DNA from: JASHVB01 sp049522565
GTDB lineage: Bacteria; Pseudomonadota; Alphaproteobacteria; Acetobacterales; Acetobacteraceae
Reading direction: 5' to 3'
Assembly: GCA_049522565.1 (NCBI GenBank)
Contig: JBEKNT010000053.1
Location: 1 to 31,015, forward strand
DNA: 31,015 bases
Part shown: piece after piece, positions 22,531 through 30,420 of the stretch
Layout: each line of letters opens with the position of its first letter
Position numbering within the stretch: position 1 is the stretch's first letter
Program-made: the position numbers and the translations under genes
The notes under the pieces: generated by a model
The model's input: only the letters and a program-made list of their open reading frames with translations
Databases searched by the model: none
Told to the model about the DNA's origin: nothing

Positions 22531-24891
22531 CTATCCCCCCGCCCGCGCTGCCTGGATCGCCCGCCAGATCCGGTCGCTGGTCGCCGGCATGTCAAGCTCG
22601 CGTACCCCCAGGGGTTCCAGCGCGTGCATGATGGCAAGCATCACCGAGGGCATCGCACCAACCGTGCCCGCTTCGCCCGCGCCCTTCGCGCCCAGCGGAT
22701 TGCCCGCGGTCGGCACCGGATTGCTGACGATCCGGATATTGCACATGTTGTCCGCCCGCGGCATGCAGTAATCCATGAAACTTGCCGTCAGCAACTGGCC
22801 AGATCCCGATTCATACACCACCTGCTCCATCAGGATCTGGCCGACGCCCTGCGCCACGCCGCCATGGATCTGCCCCGCCAGGGTCAGCGGGTTGATCACC
22901 GTGCCGACATCATCGACCACCAGGTAGGACTGCAAGGCCACGACGCCGGTATCCGGATCGATCTCAACTTCGCAGACGTGGCACCCATTGGGAAATGTGT
23001 CGCGCTTCGGTGCGTAGGTGGCATGCTCGTACAGCCCCGGCTCCATGCCCGGCGGCAGCCGCGCCGGTTGGAACGACGCCGCCACCACCTGCTTCAACGT
23101 CATCCCGCGATCCGTGCCGACGACATTGAATTTGGCATCGGCGAATTCGATATCCGCCTCCGCCGCTTCCAGCAGATGCGCCGCCAGCTTCTTGCCCTTG
23201 TCGATGACCTTTTGCGCCGCGAGTGTCAGCGCCGAACCGCCGGTCACCATTGACCGCGACCCGTTCGAGCCCATCCCGAACGCCACCCGGTCGGTGTCGC
23301 CGTCGATGAACTGCACCTCCTTCGGGTCGATCCCGAGTTTGCCGCACAGGATCTGCTTGAATACGGTCTCGTGTCCCTGGCCGTGCGTCTTGGTCCCCAT
23401 CAGCAGGAGCGCGCTGCCGCTCGGATTGAACCGCACCTCCGCATATTCCGGCGTCGGTCCGGCCGCTTGCTCGATCGAGTTTGCCAGGCCGATGCCACGC
23501 AGCATGCCGCGCGCACGCGACGCCTCGCGGCGCGCGGCAAACCCCGCATAGTCGGATGCCTCCAGCGCGATTTCCAGATTGCGGCCGAACTGGCCGCAAT
23601 CATAGAACGGCCCGAGCGCGGTCTTGTACGGCATTTTCGCTTCGGGAATGACATTGCGGCGCCGCAATTCGATCGGGTCGATCTGCAATTCCGCAGCCGC
23701 CTCCTGCATCGCGCGTTCGATGAGGTAGATCGCCTCCGGCCGCCCGGCGCCGCGATACGGCGCGGTGGGGCTGGTGTTGGACAGCACCGCATCGATCGTG
23801 ACGTAGGCCGCCGGGATGTCATACACCCCGACCACGGTGCCGATCTGGCCGAACGGCGTCAGCAACTGCCGGTCGGATGCGATGTACGCGCCGATGCTGG
23901 CCAGCATGTGCAACCGGAGGCCGATGATCTTTGCGCCCTCGTCGAAGGCCAGTTCGATCTCCCCGACATTGTCACGGCCATGCTCATCCGCCAGCAGCAC
24001 TTCCGAACGCTCGCACTTCCACTTCACCGGCCGGCCGATCTTGCGCGCCGCCCACAGGACCAGGCGGTGGTCGACGTATTGCCAGCCCTTGGCGCCGAAA
24101 CCGCCGCCCACGTCCCGGCACACCACGCGCACCTGGCTCTCCGGCACCTTGAACACCATGTTGGCCAGCATGTTGCGCACGCGGTGCGGATAGTTCACGT
24201 CGGCATACAGCGTGTAGCGGTCTTCCGCCGGTTCATAGAGGCCGATCGAGCCGCGCGGCTCCATGTACTGCGCATGCACGCGGGTGATCACGTAGCGGCG
24301 TTTCACAATATGGGCGGCGCGCGCAAACGCTGCCTCGGTCGCCGCCCGGTCGCCGCGCTCGGTGGTGTGGGAGATATTGTCGGCGTTTTCGTCCCACAGG
24401 CGCGGCGCATCCTGCTCTGCCGCTTCCGCGACCGAGGTCACCGCCGGCAGCGGGTCGTAATCCACCATCACCAGCTCGGCGGCATCCTTCGCCTGCGCCA
24501 GCGTCTCGGCGATCACCATCGCGACCGTGTCGCCGACATAGCGCGCGCGATCGATCACCATCGCGGGACGCTGTGGCGCGAACATCGGCGAACCGTCGCG
24601 CTTTTTGCGCGGCATCGCCGCCTTCGGCATGGCCAACCCGTCATGCGCATAGTCGGTGCCGGTATACACTGCCACCACACCTGGCGCGTTCGCCGCCTCC
24701 TGCGTGTCGATCGAACGGATCAGCGCATGCGCGTGCGGCGAGCGGACGAACACGCACCAGGTCTGCCGGTGGAATGTCTGGTCGTCCTGGTAGCGTCCCT
24801 TGCCGGTGAGCAATCGCAGGTCTTCCACCCGGCGGATCGGTTGGCCGACGCCGAATTTCATATTGGCCGACGATTCGAAAACGTCATTCAT
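22531..24891 (-). CDS. Molybdenum hydroxylase large subunit, xanthine dehydrogenase family (orphan)
   Basis: The 786-residue protein has the two aldehyde oxidase/xanthine dehydrogenase large-chain domains from about residue 12 to the end. GGGFGAK (262-268) and E740 in GAKGAGEAGT fit molybdenum-cofactor binding and the active-site glutamate. The loop PYRGAGR (378-384) is the form found in many hydroxylases of unclear substrate; the AYRCSFR loop of true CO dehydrogenase is absent. It probably hydroxylates an aromatic heterocycle or aldehyde with water as oxygen source. The usual iron-sulphur and FAD chains are not next to it, so partners must be elsewhere or it is unusual. It follows the HpaH-like gene after a repeat-filled 177-base gap. 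Confidence 0.85.
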   Translation of the reverse strand: MNDVFESSANMKFGVGQPIRRVEDLRLLTGKGRYQDDQTFHRQTWCVFVRSPHAHALIRSIDTQEAANAPGVVAVYTGTDYAHDGLAMPKAAMPRKKRDGSPMFAPQRPAMVIDRARYVGDTVAMVIAETLAQAKDAAELVMVDYDPLPAVTSVAEAAEQDAPRLWDENADNISHTTERGDRAATEAAFARAAHIVKRRYVITRVHAQYMEPRGSIGLYEPAEDRYTLYADVNYPHRVRNMLANMVFKVPESQVRVVCRDVGGGFGAKGWQYVDHRLVLWAARKIGRPVKWKCERSEVLLADEHGRDNVGEIELAFDEGAKIIGLRLHMLASIGAYIASDRQLLTPFGQIGTVVGVYDIPAAYVTIDAVLSNTSPTAPYRGAGRPEAIYLIERAMQEAAAELQIDPIELRRRNVIPEAKMPYKTALGPFYDCGQFGRNLEIALEASDYAGFAARREASRARGMLRGIGLANSIEQAAGPTPEYAEVRFNPSGSALLLMGTKTHGQGHETVFKQILCGKLGIDPKEVQFIDGDTDRVAFGMGSNGSRSMVTGGSALTLAAQKVIDKGKKLAAHLLEAAEADIEFADAKFNVVGTDRGMTLKQVVAASFQPARLPPGMEPGLYEHATYAPKRDTFPNGCHVCEVEIDPDTGVVALQSYLVVDDVGTVINPLTLAGQIHGGVAQGVGQILMEQVVYESGSGQLLTASFMDYCMPRADNMCNIRIVSNPVPTAGNPLGAKGAGEAGTVGAMPSVMLAIMHALEPLGVRELDMPATSDRIWRAIQAARAGG

Positions 24892-24910
24892 CGTATTTTC
24901 CTTGACAAAA

Positions 24911-25062
24911 CCTCTCCCGCTTCGCGGGAGAGGTCGAGGCGCGCCGGCGACGAGGGTGAGGGTGATCGGGTCGCCTCGCTCTACCTGCTACGTGCCGACC
25001 CGATCACCCTCACCCTCGCCGCTGGCGCGTCTCGACCTCTCCCGCGCGCAGCGCGGGAGAGG
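24911..25062. repeat. Family A repeat, copy 6 (full double unit)
   Basis: Outer hairpins CCTCTCCCGC/GCGGGAGAGG at 24911-24932 and 25036-25062, with inner GAGGGTGAGGGTGATCGGG (about 24952) and its inverse CCGATCACCCTCACCCTC (about 25000). The whole is one imperfect palindrome of about 150 bases. It lies between the molybdenum hydroxylase and hpaH-like genes and ends seven bases from the hpaH stop. Confidence 0.85.
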
Positions 25063-25068
25063 TAAACT

Positions 25069-25872
25069 CTAGACGAACCGGCAGGAGATCGAACCCAGCG
25101 GCCCGTAGTCGATGTGGAACTGGTCGCCCGCATGCGCTTCCACCGTGCTGGTGAACGACCCGCCCAAGACGAACTGTCCGGGCTCCAGCGCGATGTCGAA
25201 CGGTGCCAGCTTGTTGGCCAGCCACGCCACGCCGTTCGCCGGGTGGTTCAGCACCGCGGCGGCGACACCGGACTCCTCGATGATGCCATTGCGATAGCAC
25301 AACACCGACACCCAGCGCAGATCGACCTCCATCGGCTTGATCGGCCGGCCGCCCACCACCAGCGCGGCATTCCCCGCGTTGTCGGCGATGCTGTCATTGA
25401 CATGGCGCCCGGCGCCGGTCTCCGGGTCGGCGCGGTGGGTGCGGCCATCGACGATCTCCACCGCCGGCGTCACGTAATCGACCGCGCTCAGCACGTCGAA
25501 GATCGTGCAGTTCGGGCCCTTCAGCCGGCGGCCGATCACGAACCCCAGCTCGCATTCCAACCGGGGCTGGATGAACCGGTCCATCGGCAGTTGCGAGCCG
25601 TCGGCGTAGAACATGTCCTCCAGCAGAGCGCCATAGTCGGGCTCGGTGATGTTGGCCTGGCGCTGCATCGCGCGCGAGGTCAGGCCGATCTTGTGGCCCT
25701 TGATCACGGCGCCCTCGGCGACCTTGATCGCGATCCATTTGCGCTGGACGGCGTACGCGTCCTCGGTACTGAAACCGGGATGCAGGATGCTGGGCGCCCG
25801 GGTCCGCCGCCGCTGCTTTTCCGCCACGTGATAGGCGCGCGCCAGCGCCTCGATCGTCGGTTCGTCCAACAT
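25069..25872 (-). CDS. hpaH: HpaH-type 2-oxo-hept-4-ene-1,7-dioate hydratase
   Basis: The 267-residue protein has the length of E. coli HpaH and keeps its metal ligands at the same numbers: E106 and E108 (RLECELGF) and E139 (PAVEI). The group includes 2-keto-4-pentenoate hydratases (MhpD-like), which add water to meta-cleavage dienoates with a magnesium ion. Its presence implies that a catechol is opened to a linear 2-oxo-dienoic acid. The ATG at 25872 has AAGGGG upstream and lies ten bases after the dioxygenase stop, so the pair is co-translated. Decarboxylases of the same fold (HpaG) are possible but the spacing of ligands favours the hydratase. Confidence 0.85.
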   Translation of the reverse strand: MLDEPTIEALARAYHVAEKQRRRTRAPSILHPGFSTEDAYAVQRKWIAIKVAEGAVIKGHKIGLTSRAMQRQANITEPDYGALLEDMFYADGSQLPMDRFIQPRLECELGFVIGRRLKGPNCTIFDVLSAVDYVTPAVEIVDGRTHRADPETGAGRHVNDSIADNAGNAALVVGGRPIKPMEVDLRWVSVLCYRNGIIEESGVAAAVLNHPANGVAWLANKLAPFDIALEPGQFVLGGSFTSTVEAHAGDQFHIDYGPLGSISCRFV

Positions 25873-25882
25873 CGCCTGCCCC

Positions 25883-26464
25883 TTAGGATGCGACGGCTTC
25901 GGGGTGACCAAATACCGGCACGTCCTCGGTCCGGTCGGCCAGTGCCTCCTTGCCTTCGGTCGGCAACTGCACCGCGAAATTCAACGCGGCGTCGATATCG
26001 CCGCCCCACACCTCGCGCGGCAACTCGTACAGCAGCTCGATGCCGTAGCCGTTCGGATCGTGGATGTACAGGCTGTGCGTCATGCCATGCTCGACCCGGC
26101 GGTCGAACTTCACCCCGCGCTCCTGCAAATAGGCCAATTGCTCAAGCCACGCCTCGCGGCTCGGCAGCGTGATCGCGATGTGGTTGATCGCGCAGGGCAT
26201 GCCGAACATGCTCCATTCGGCCGGCGGCGCCGGCAGGCTGGCATTCTCCACCAGCGCGACGTCGTGGTGGTTCAGGCTGCCGCCGCCGTGGTCGCCGCTG
26301 TAGAACCGCATGTTCGGCGGGTTGGGCCGCTGCGGCGTCGCGTGCAGCTCGCCAACCTGCCGGAAGCCCAGCACGTCGGTCCAGAACCGGTGCGATTCCT
26401 CCATGTTGCGTACATTGAGGACGAGGTGATTGAGACCGGCTGGCGTAACGGCTGTGCGTGCCAT
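25883..26464 (-). CDS. VOC-family ring-cleavage dioxygenase-like protein
   Basis: This 193-residue protein has two VOC modules. The first holds H13 (LNHLVLNVRN), the second H95 (INHIAITLP) and E143 (GYGIELLYE), in the pattern of metal ligands of type I extradiol dioxygenases. Its end, HDPNGYGIELLYELPREVWGG, is usual for catechol 2,3-dioxygenase-like chains. It is shorter than full-length two-domain dioxygenases (about 300), so it may be a one-domain dioxygenase or an isomerase/lyase of the same fold. The ATG at 26464 has GGGAGCG upstream. It is the first gene of the minus-strand cluster, just before hpaH. The cluster thus has two unrelated ring-cleavage types. Confidence 0.75.
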   Translation of the reverse strand: MARTAVTPAGLNHLVLNVRNMEESHRFWTDVLGFRQVGELHATPQRPNPPNMRFYSGDHGGGSLNHHDVALVENASLPAPPAEWSMFGMPCAINHIAITLPSREAWLEQLAYLQERGVKFDRRVEHGMTHSLYIHDPNGYGIELLYELPREVWGGDIDAALNFAVQLPTEGKEALADRTEDVPVFGHPEAVAS

Positions 26465-26719
26465 GGGAACGCTCCCTGCGTTGATGTTGGAGGCCATGAT
26501 CCCACACCGAGGGCGGCGTCGGCAACGGCACGCCCGCCGCGCCATATGGCGGGGCAACATCGCGGCCGCCGGATGGGGTGCGCCGTGCAGCGGAATGACG
26601 CGCGGCGCGCCGGTTCCCGCAAGCGCGTCGCTCGAGGCGCCTGCCGCTGTTGCGGGGGTGACGGCGGCCCCGGCACGCCCCACATTGCCGGCGTGGCGCG
26701 GGAACCCGACGGAGGCAGC

Positions 26720-27199
26720 TTGGACCGCAGGACAATCGGACTGATCTGGATCGGCGGCATCGTGCTGATGGTCGCGCTGTATCTGGTCGGACCGCAGGAT
26801 TTCATCCGGACGTGCGAAGAGTTCGTGGCCCGCTTCTGGTGGTTCATCGGCGACCTGATCGAAACCCTGTCGGCGCGCGCCTTCGATGCGGTGCGGGCCG
26901 CGGCGATCGCGCTGTTCGTGGTGTTCGTCGTGCTGGCGATCCTGGCGCACCGGCGGGGGCTGCGCAGCGGCGGCGCGCTGTTCATCGTGTCGGTGTTGTT
27001 CGTGGTGCTGGTCGAAACCCGCTGGTACGAGCCTGGGACCAAGTGGTTCAGCGCTGCGGTTCTCGCCGGCGTCGGCGCCGCCGTGATGACGGCGCGGTTG
27101 CTGCATCCCCCGCCGATGCCGCGCGATCCGCGTAACCCGTGGGGCGCGCCCGGGTATCGCCCGATGAACCCCCCCGGAGCACCGCCGCCGCCACCCTGA
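26720..27199 (+). CDS. Small four-segment membrane protein, proline-rich tail
   Basis: I do not recognise this 159-residue protein. It has four hydrophobic segments (about 5-24, 55-75, 80-97 and 108-125) and a C-terminal tail rich in proline (GYRPMNPPGAPPPPP) that probably lies in the cytoplasm or periplasm as a flexible end. A TTG at 26720 preceded by GGAGG is the best start, although the spacing is only four bases; a GTG at 26693 is the alternative. It is divergent from the VOC gene with a 255-base gap where I see no clear promoter. No function is offered. Confidence 0.65.
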   Translation: MDRRTIGLIWIGGIVLMVALYLVGPQDFIRTCEEFVARFWWFIGDLIETLSARAFDAVRAAAIALFVVFVVLAILAHRRGLRSGGALFIVSVLFVVLVETRWYEPGTKWFSAAVLAGVGAAVMTARLLHPPPMPRDPRNPWGAPGYRPMNPPGAPPPPP

Positions 27200-27313
27200 G
27201 CCATCGGCCGCCATCGCCCGAGCGTTCGGTGGTCCACCGGGGCCTCTTGAGGTGCGGGCGAACGCCGCGCACACTCTCCACCGCCGTCGATCCAGCGAAA
27301 GGGGAGAGAAGCG

Positions 27314-27640
27314 ATGTTGTATGAACTGCGGATCTATGAATGCGTGCCCGGCCGCCTGCCGGATTTGCTCAAGCGCTTTGACACGATCACGCTGAAGCTG
27401 TGGGAGAAGCACGGCATCCACCAAGCCGGGTTCTGGACCACGGTGATCGGCGAATCCAGCCAGACGCTGTACTATTTCGTGAAGTGGGAATCGCTCGCCG
27501 AGCGGGAGAAGAAGTGGGCCGCGTTCGGCGCCGATCCGGATTGGCTGAGCGCGCGCGCCAAGACCGAGGAGAATGGCGCGATCGTCGCCAACGTGAAGAA
27601 CTTCATCCTGGCGCCGACGGCGTTCTCGGCGGTGAAGTGA
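27314..27640 (+). CDS. NIPSNAP-family protein
   Basis: The 108-residue protein shows the NIPSNAP alpha/beta ferredoxin-like fold: MLYELRIYECVPGRLPDLLKRF, GFWTTVIGESSQTLYYFVKWESLAERE and KWAAFGADPDWLSARAKTEENGAIV. Bacterial NIPSNAP proteins often accompany catabolic gene clusters, including aromatic ones, but their reaction is mostly unknown. GGGGAGAGAAG lies at a proper distance before the ATG at 27314. It stands alone in its direction, close to the end of the cluster at 26464, with which it may be linked in function. Family call strong, role open. Confidence 0.85.
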   Translation: MLYELRIYECVPGRLPDLLKRFDTITLKLWEKHGIHQAGFWTTVIGESSQTLYYFVKWESLAEREKKWAAFGADPDWLSARAKTEENGAIVANVKNFILAPTAFSAVK

Positions 27641-27667
27641 CAGCAGTGCGGCGCATGCCGCGCTGAT

Positions 27668-27775
27668 GTCATGCCGACCACCGGGTCAAGCGCCCGGTGG
27701 CAGGCTCCGGTCGGTATCCACGACTTCGTTGCAGGCTGGCAGGACGTCGCGGATGCCGGACTCCGCCGGCATGAC
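27668..27775. repeat. Family B-like palindromic repeat
   Basis: Outer arms GTCATGCCG (27668-27676) and CGGCATGAC (27767-27775) enclose two hairpins: CCACCGGG/CCCGGTGG (27678-27700) and ATGCCGG/CCGGCAT (27753-27772). It follows the NIPSNAP gene. Confidence 0.65.
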
Positions 27776-27850
27776 GGGGTGGCGCGGCAGTCGCGACGGC
27801 GCCGCCGTTTTCAGCTTCGGTGGCGCATCGCGCCGGCCGACGCGGGACGT

Positions 27851-27872
27851 CTCTGCCGCGCAGCGGGAGAGG
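27851..27872. repeat. Family A repeat fragment, copy 7
   Basis: An altered left arm and an intact CGGGAGAGGTC right arm remain, just downstream of the stop of the Bug-like gene at 27877. Confidence 0.45.
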
Positions 27873-27876
27873 TCAA

Positions 27877-28968
27877 TTACGCCGGGCGCCAGTTGAAGCG
27901 ATTGGCCAGCCACTTGCGCAATGCCAGCAAGGCCGCCTCGTTCGCCGCCACCGGCGCGGTGTTGGCGGTGGCGGCCGGCCCGCCGAGCGGATGCACGTCC
28001 AGCGACATGGCCGGCGACTGCACGTCCAGTGCGCCCGCGGCGTCGGTTCCGGCGCGGCGCCAGAGCGCCACCATCGAGGCCGGGGTCAACTGCGGCAGCA
28101 CCAGCCCGAACTCCAGTTGCGCGGCCGCTGCCGCCGCGCACCACGCGTCGAAGATCGGTCCGGCGAGCCTGGCGCCACGCCGTTGCGCGTAGAGTTCTGG
28201 CAAGGTGGGGACATCGGCAAACTCGGCGACCCGGGTCAACGCGCCGGTCTCGGTGCGCGCGCCCAGGGCGAAGATCGGCTCGGCCCCGGCATCGACCAGC
28301 GCCTTGGCCTGATCCGGCACCTTGTGGCCGCGCAGCAGAACGGCATCCACGGCATTGCTGGCGAACGCGGTCTGCAACGCGTTCTCCTCCACGACGCCGG
28401 GAACCAGTTCGGCGCGTCCCCCGAGCAATTCGATGCCGAGCACCGCCGGCAGGTCGTGTCCGGCGGGATGCGCGGCGGCGATGCGCACGCCGCCGCCGGC
28501 GGCAAAGGTGGCGGCGCGGCCGACCACCACCGCCGGCGCCACGCAGGCCATCACCGTCACCCAGTGGCCGACGTCGAACTTCGCCCGCGGGTCGCCCACC
28601 AGCCAATCGAGCGCGGTCTCGCCCGGCGCCAGCAGCACGGTGCGGCCATCCGGGGCAACGCGCGTGTCGAACTGGTTGGCGCCGGTCACGCCGTCCGCGC
28701 CGCCGGCGGCGGTCTGCCGCATGACGACGCCCGGTGCGAGCGATTGGGCCAGGGCGGGTTGCAGCAGGTGCGCCCAGCGATCCATGGCCCCGCCGTCCGG
28801 CCCGGCTACCAGGATGGTCGCGCCATCCGGGAAGGGGGTGTCGGCGAGCGCCGGCGAGATGCCGAAGGACGGCGCGGCAATGCTCCGCCCCGCCCACCCG
28901 AGCAGGGGAAGGCCCGCGAGCAATCCCAGAAGACGGCGCCGGCCAGGCGATGGCAGGGTCTCGGTCAT
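27877..28968 (-). CDS. Bug/TctC-like periplasmic binding protein with Tat-like leader
   Basis: The 363-residue protein begins with GRRRLLGLLAGLPLLGWAGRSIAA, a leader with a twin-arginine-like start. The mature part has the pattern of Bug (TctC) proteins that bind carboxylic acids for tripartite tricarboxylate transporters: ILVAGPDGGAMDRWAHLLQPALAQSL, RQTAAGGADGVTGANQ and APDGRTVLLAPGE. The match is weaker than in standard Bug proteins, so the ligand is open. No TctA or TctB membrane gene lies nearby, which is common for Bug proteins. The ATG at 28968 has AGGAAG upstream. It could supply an acid for the adjacent catabolic genes, but that is a guess. Confidence 0.65.
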   Translation of the reverse strand: MTETLPSPGRRRLLGLLAGLPLLGWAGRSIAAPSFGISPALADTPFPDGATILVAGPDGGAMDRWAHLLQPALAQSLAPGVVMRQTAAGGADGVTGANQFDTRVAPDGRTVLLAPGETALDWLVGDPRAKFDVGHWVTVMACVAPAVVVGRAATFAAGGGVRIAAAHPAGHDLPAVLGIELLGGRAELVPGVVEENALQTAFASNAVDAVLLRGHKVPDQAKALVDAGAEPIFALGARTETGALTRVAEFADVPTLPELYAQRRGARLAGPIFDAWCAAAAAAQLEFGLVLPQLTPASMVALWRRAGTDAAGALDVQSPAMSLDVHPLGGPAATANTAPVAANEAALLALRKWLANRFNWRPA

Positions 28969-29082
28969 GGGCGGACGCTTCCTGCGCTCGGGGCCCGGCG
29001 GCAACCAGGCCCAACCCCCTCCTACCTCACTCGGGCGTGATGGCAAAGTCATGACAGGACGGTGGCGGGACGGCGGGCGGTT

Positions 29083-29159
29083 GGGCGGCAAAGCGCAGCA
29101 CGTTCCGCTGCGGCGGTGCTGAAGGAAGCGACGGCGGGATACGCTGTGCTTTGCCGCCC
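29083..29159. repeat. Family C inverted repeat next to apt
   Basis: GGGCGGCAAAGCGCAGC (29083-29099) and GCTGTGCTTTGCCGCCC (29143-29159) pair at 16 of 17 positions. The right arm reaches the first base of the apt stop codon. The rest of the gap up to the Bug-like start is featureless. Confidence 0.65.
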
Positions 29160-29674
29160 TACGCGTCGTAGGCGACCAGCGCCTCGCACGGCACGTCCAG
29201 CCGGGCGCGGCCATTCAGGAAGGTGAGTTCGATCAGCGCGGCGGCGGCGGGCACCACGGCGCCGACCTGGCGCAGCAGCGCGATGCCGGCGGACATCGTG
29301 CCGCCGGTGGCGAGCAAGTCGTCAACGATGACGACGCGCTGGCCGGGTTCCACCGCGTCGGCCTGAATCTCCAGCCGGTCGGTGCCGTATTCCAGCGCGT
29401 AGTTCAGGCCCACCGTCTCGCCCGGCAGCTTGTTGCGCTTGCGCAGCATGATGAAACCGCAGCCGAGCTTCAGGGCCAACGGCGCGGCGATCAGGAAGCC
29501 GCGGCTTTCCAGCCCGGCGAGCAGATCCGGCTGGTAGGCGCGCACCATCTTGGCCATGCGGCCCATCGCCACCTGCCAGGCATCGGCATCGCGCAGCAAC
29601 GTGGAGATGTCGTAGAACAGCACGCCCGGCTTGGGGAAATCGGCAATGCCGCGGATGTGGTCCTTGAGGTCCAT
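29159..29674 (-). CDS. apt: Adenine phosphoribosyltransferase
   Basis: The 171-residue enzyme has the APT pattern: IADFPKPGVLFYDISTLLRD, GLESRGFLIAAPLALKLG, the flexible loop RKRNKLPGETVGLNYALEYG and the PRPP-binding VVIVDDLLATGGT. It converts adenine and PRPP to AMP and pyrophosphate in purine salvage. The ATG at 29674 (MDLKDHIRGI) fits the family length; only a weak AGG lies upstream. It follows usg with a 263-base gap that holds no gene that I can support. High confidence. Confidence 0.93.
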   Translation of the reverse strand: MDLKDHIRGIADFPKPGVLFYDISTLLRDADAWQVAMGRMAKMVRAYQPDLLAGLESRGFLIAAPLALKLGCGFIMLRKRNKLPGETVGLNYALEYGTDRLEIQADAVEPGQRVVIVDDLLATGGTMSAGIALLRQVGAVVPAAAALIELTFLNGRARLDVPCEALVAYDA

Positions 29675-29937
29675 GCGCCGGAACCTGTCATCGGTGAGGG
29701 GTGGGTCGTCCGGTGGTGTAGAGGGGCGGCCGCGCCGCCGCAAGCAATCCGCGGGACGAGCGCCTGAACCGCGGTGGCGGCGCGCCGCTTGTTCCGGGGT
29801 ACCGACCGCGACGACGGTGCCTGTGCGGATAGCGTGCCGGATGCGGCACGCACGCAATCATGTGGCGAGGCTCCGGCGCGCTGGCGAGGCTCGGGCGCGC
29901 GCCCGCGGCCGACGACGCGCCATGGTACGACGTGCCG

Positions 29938-30198
29938 TTAGTGCAGCCGGAGCCAAGCCCCCGGATGGCGGTAGGTCGCCGGCTTCACCAGCTTGGCCGA
30001 TGCGACGCGGACCGAGTGGACCTTGCCGTCCAGCTCCCGATTCCAGAAGTCGAGAAATTTCTGCAGCACCGGATATCGCGGCGCCAGGTCCAGATCCTGC
30101 CAGACAAAGGTTTGCAACAGGCGCGGATGATCCGGCAGGTGATAGAGGATTTCCGCCGTGGTCAGGCGGTAATCCTTCAGTTGCAGCGCAAGGCTCAT
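29938..30198 (-). CDS. usg: Usg family protein
   Basis: The 86-residue protein matches the alphaproteobacterial Usg family along its length: LKDYRLTTAEILYHLPDHPRLLQTFVWQDLDLAPRYPVLQKFLDFWNRELDGKVHSVRV and the ending RHPGAWLRLH. Usg was named from its place near tryptophan genes in some species; its biochemical role is not known. GAGAGGAACC just before the ATG at 30198 sets the start. It is divergent from groES. Family call strong, function open. Confidence 0.88.
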   Translation of the reverse strand: MSLALQLKDYRLTTAEILYHLPDHPRLLQTFVWQDLDLAPRYPVLQKFLDFWNRELDGKVHSVRVASAKLVKPATYRHPGAWLRLH

Positions 30199-30321
30199 GG
30201 GTTCCTCTCGATCTGTCGTCCCAAGCATCTCTGCCGGCGAGCCGTTCGCCGCCCAGGATGCCAACAGAATGACATAAGCCTATGCGGTTAATGCAAGATA
30301 AAACACCAAGATTTCAATAGC

Positions 30322-30348
30322 TTGGCACTCGCGGCCGGCGATTGCTGC
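30322..30348 (+). promoter_or_regulatory. CIRCE-like sequence 1 (degenerate)
   Basis: TTGGCACTC, nine bases, then GATTGCTGC. It matches 14 of the 18 arm positions of CIRCE (TTAGCACTC-N9-GAGTGCTAA) with correct spacing. It lies about 194 bases before groES and is probably a decayed HrcA site. Confidence 0.45.
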
Positions 30349-30356
30349 CGGCCCCC

Positions 30357-30383
30357 CTGGCAATCGGCGCCGGCGACTGCTAA
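30357..30383 (+). promoter_or_regulatory. CIRCE-like sequence 2 (degenerate)
   Basis: CTGGCAATC, nine bases, then GACTGCTAA, again 14 of 18 arm positions of CIRCE. Its spacer GGCGCCGGC is similar to that of sequence 1 (GCGGCCGGC), which suggests a tandem duplication. Confidence 0.45.
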
Positions 30384-30390
30384 CGAAGGC

Positions 30391-30419
30391 TTGACTTGGT
30401 GCCCGGCCGGGCCTAAGTC
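30391..30419 (+). promoter_or_regulatory. Probable groESL promoter
   Basis: TTGACT (30391-30396) and TAAGTC (30414-30419) are 17 bases apart, directly before the best CIRCE. CTTGACTT also fits the start of alphaproteobacterial RpoH promoters. The -10 match is weak, so the sigma factor is uncertain. Confidence 0.5.
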
Positions 30420-30420
30420 G

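Noticed and set aside
22531..24891. Carbon monoxide dehydrogenase large chain (coxL)
   Set aside because: The loop reads PYRGAGR; the AYRCSFR loop that carries the copper-binding cysteine is missing.
23371..25065. Plus-strand open frame opposite the molybdenum hydroxylase gene
   Set aside because: Antisense to a protein with all family motifs, and it ends in a palindromic repeat.
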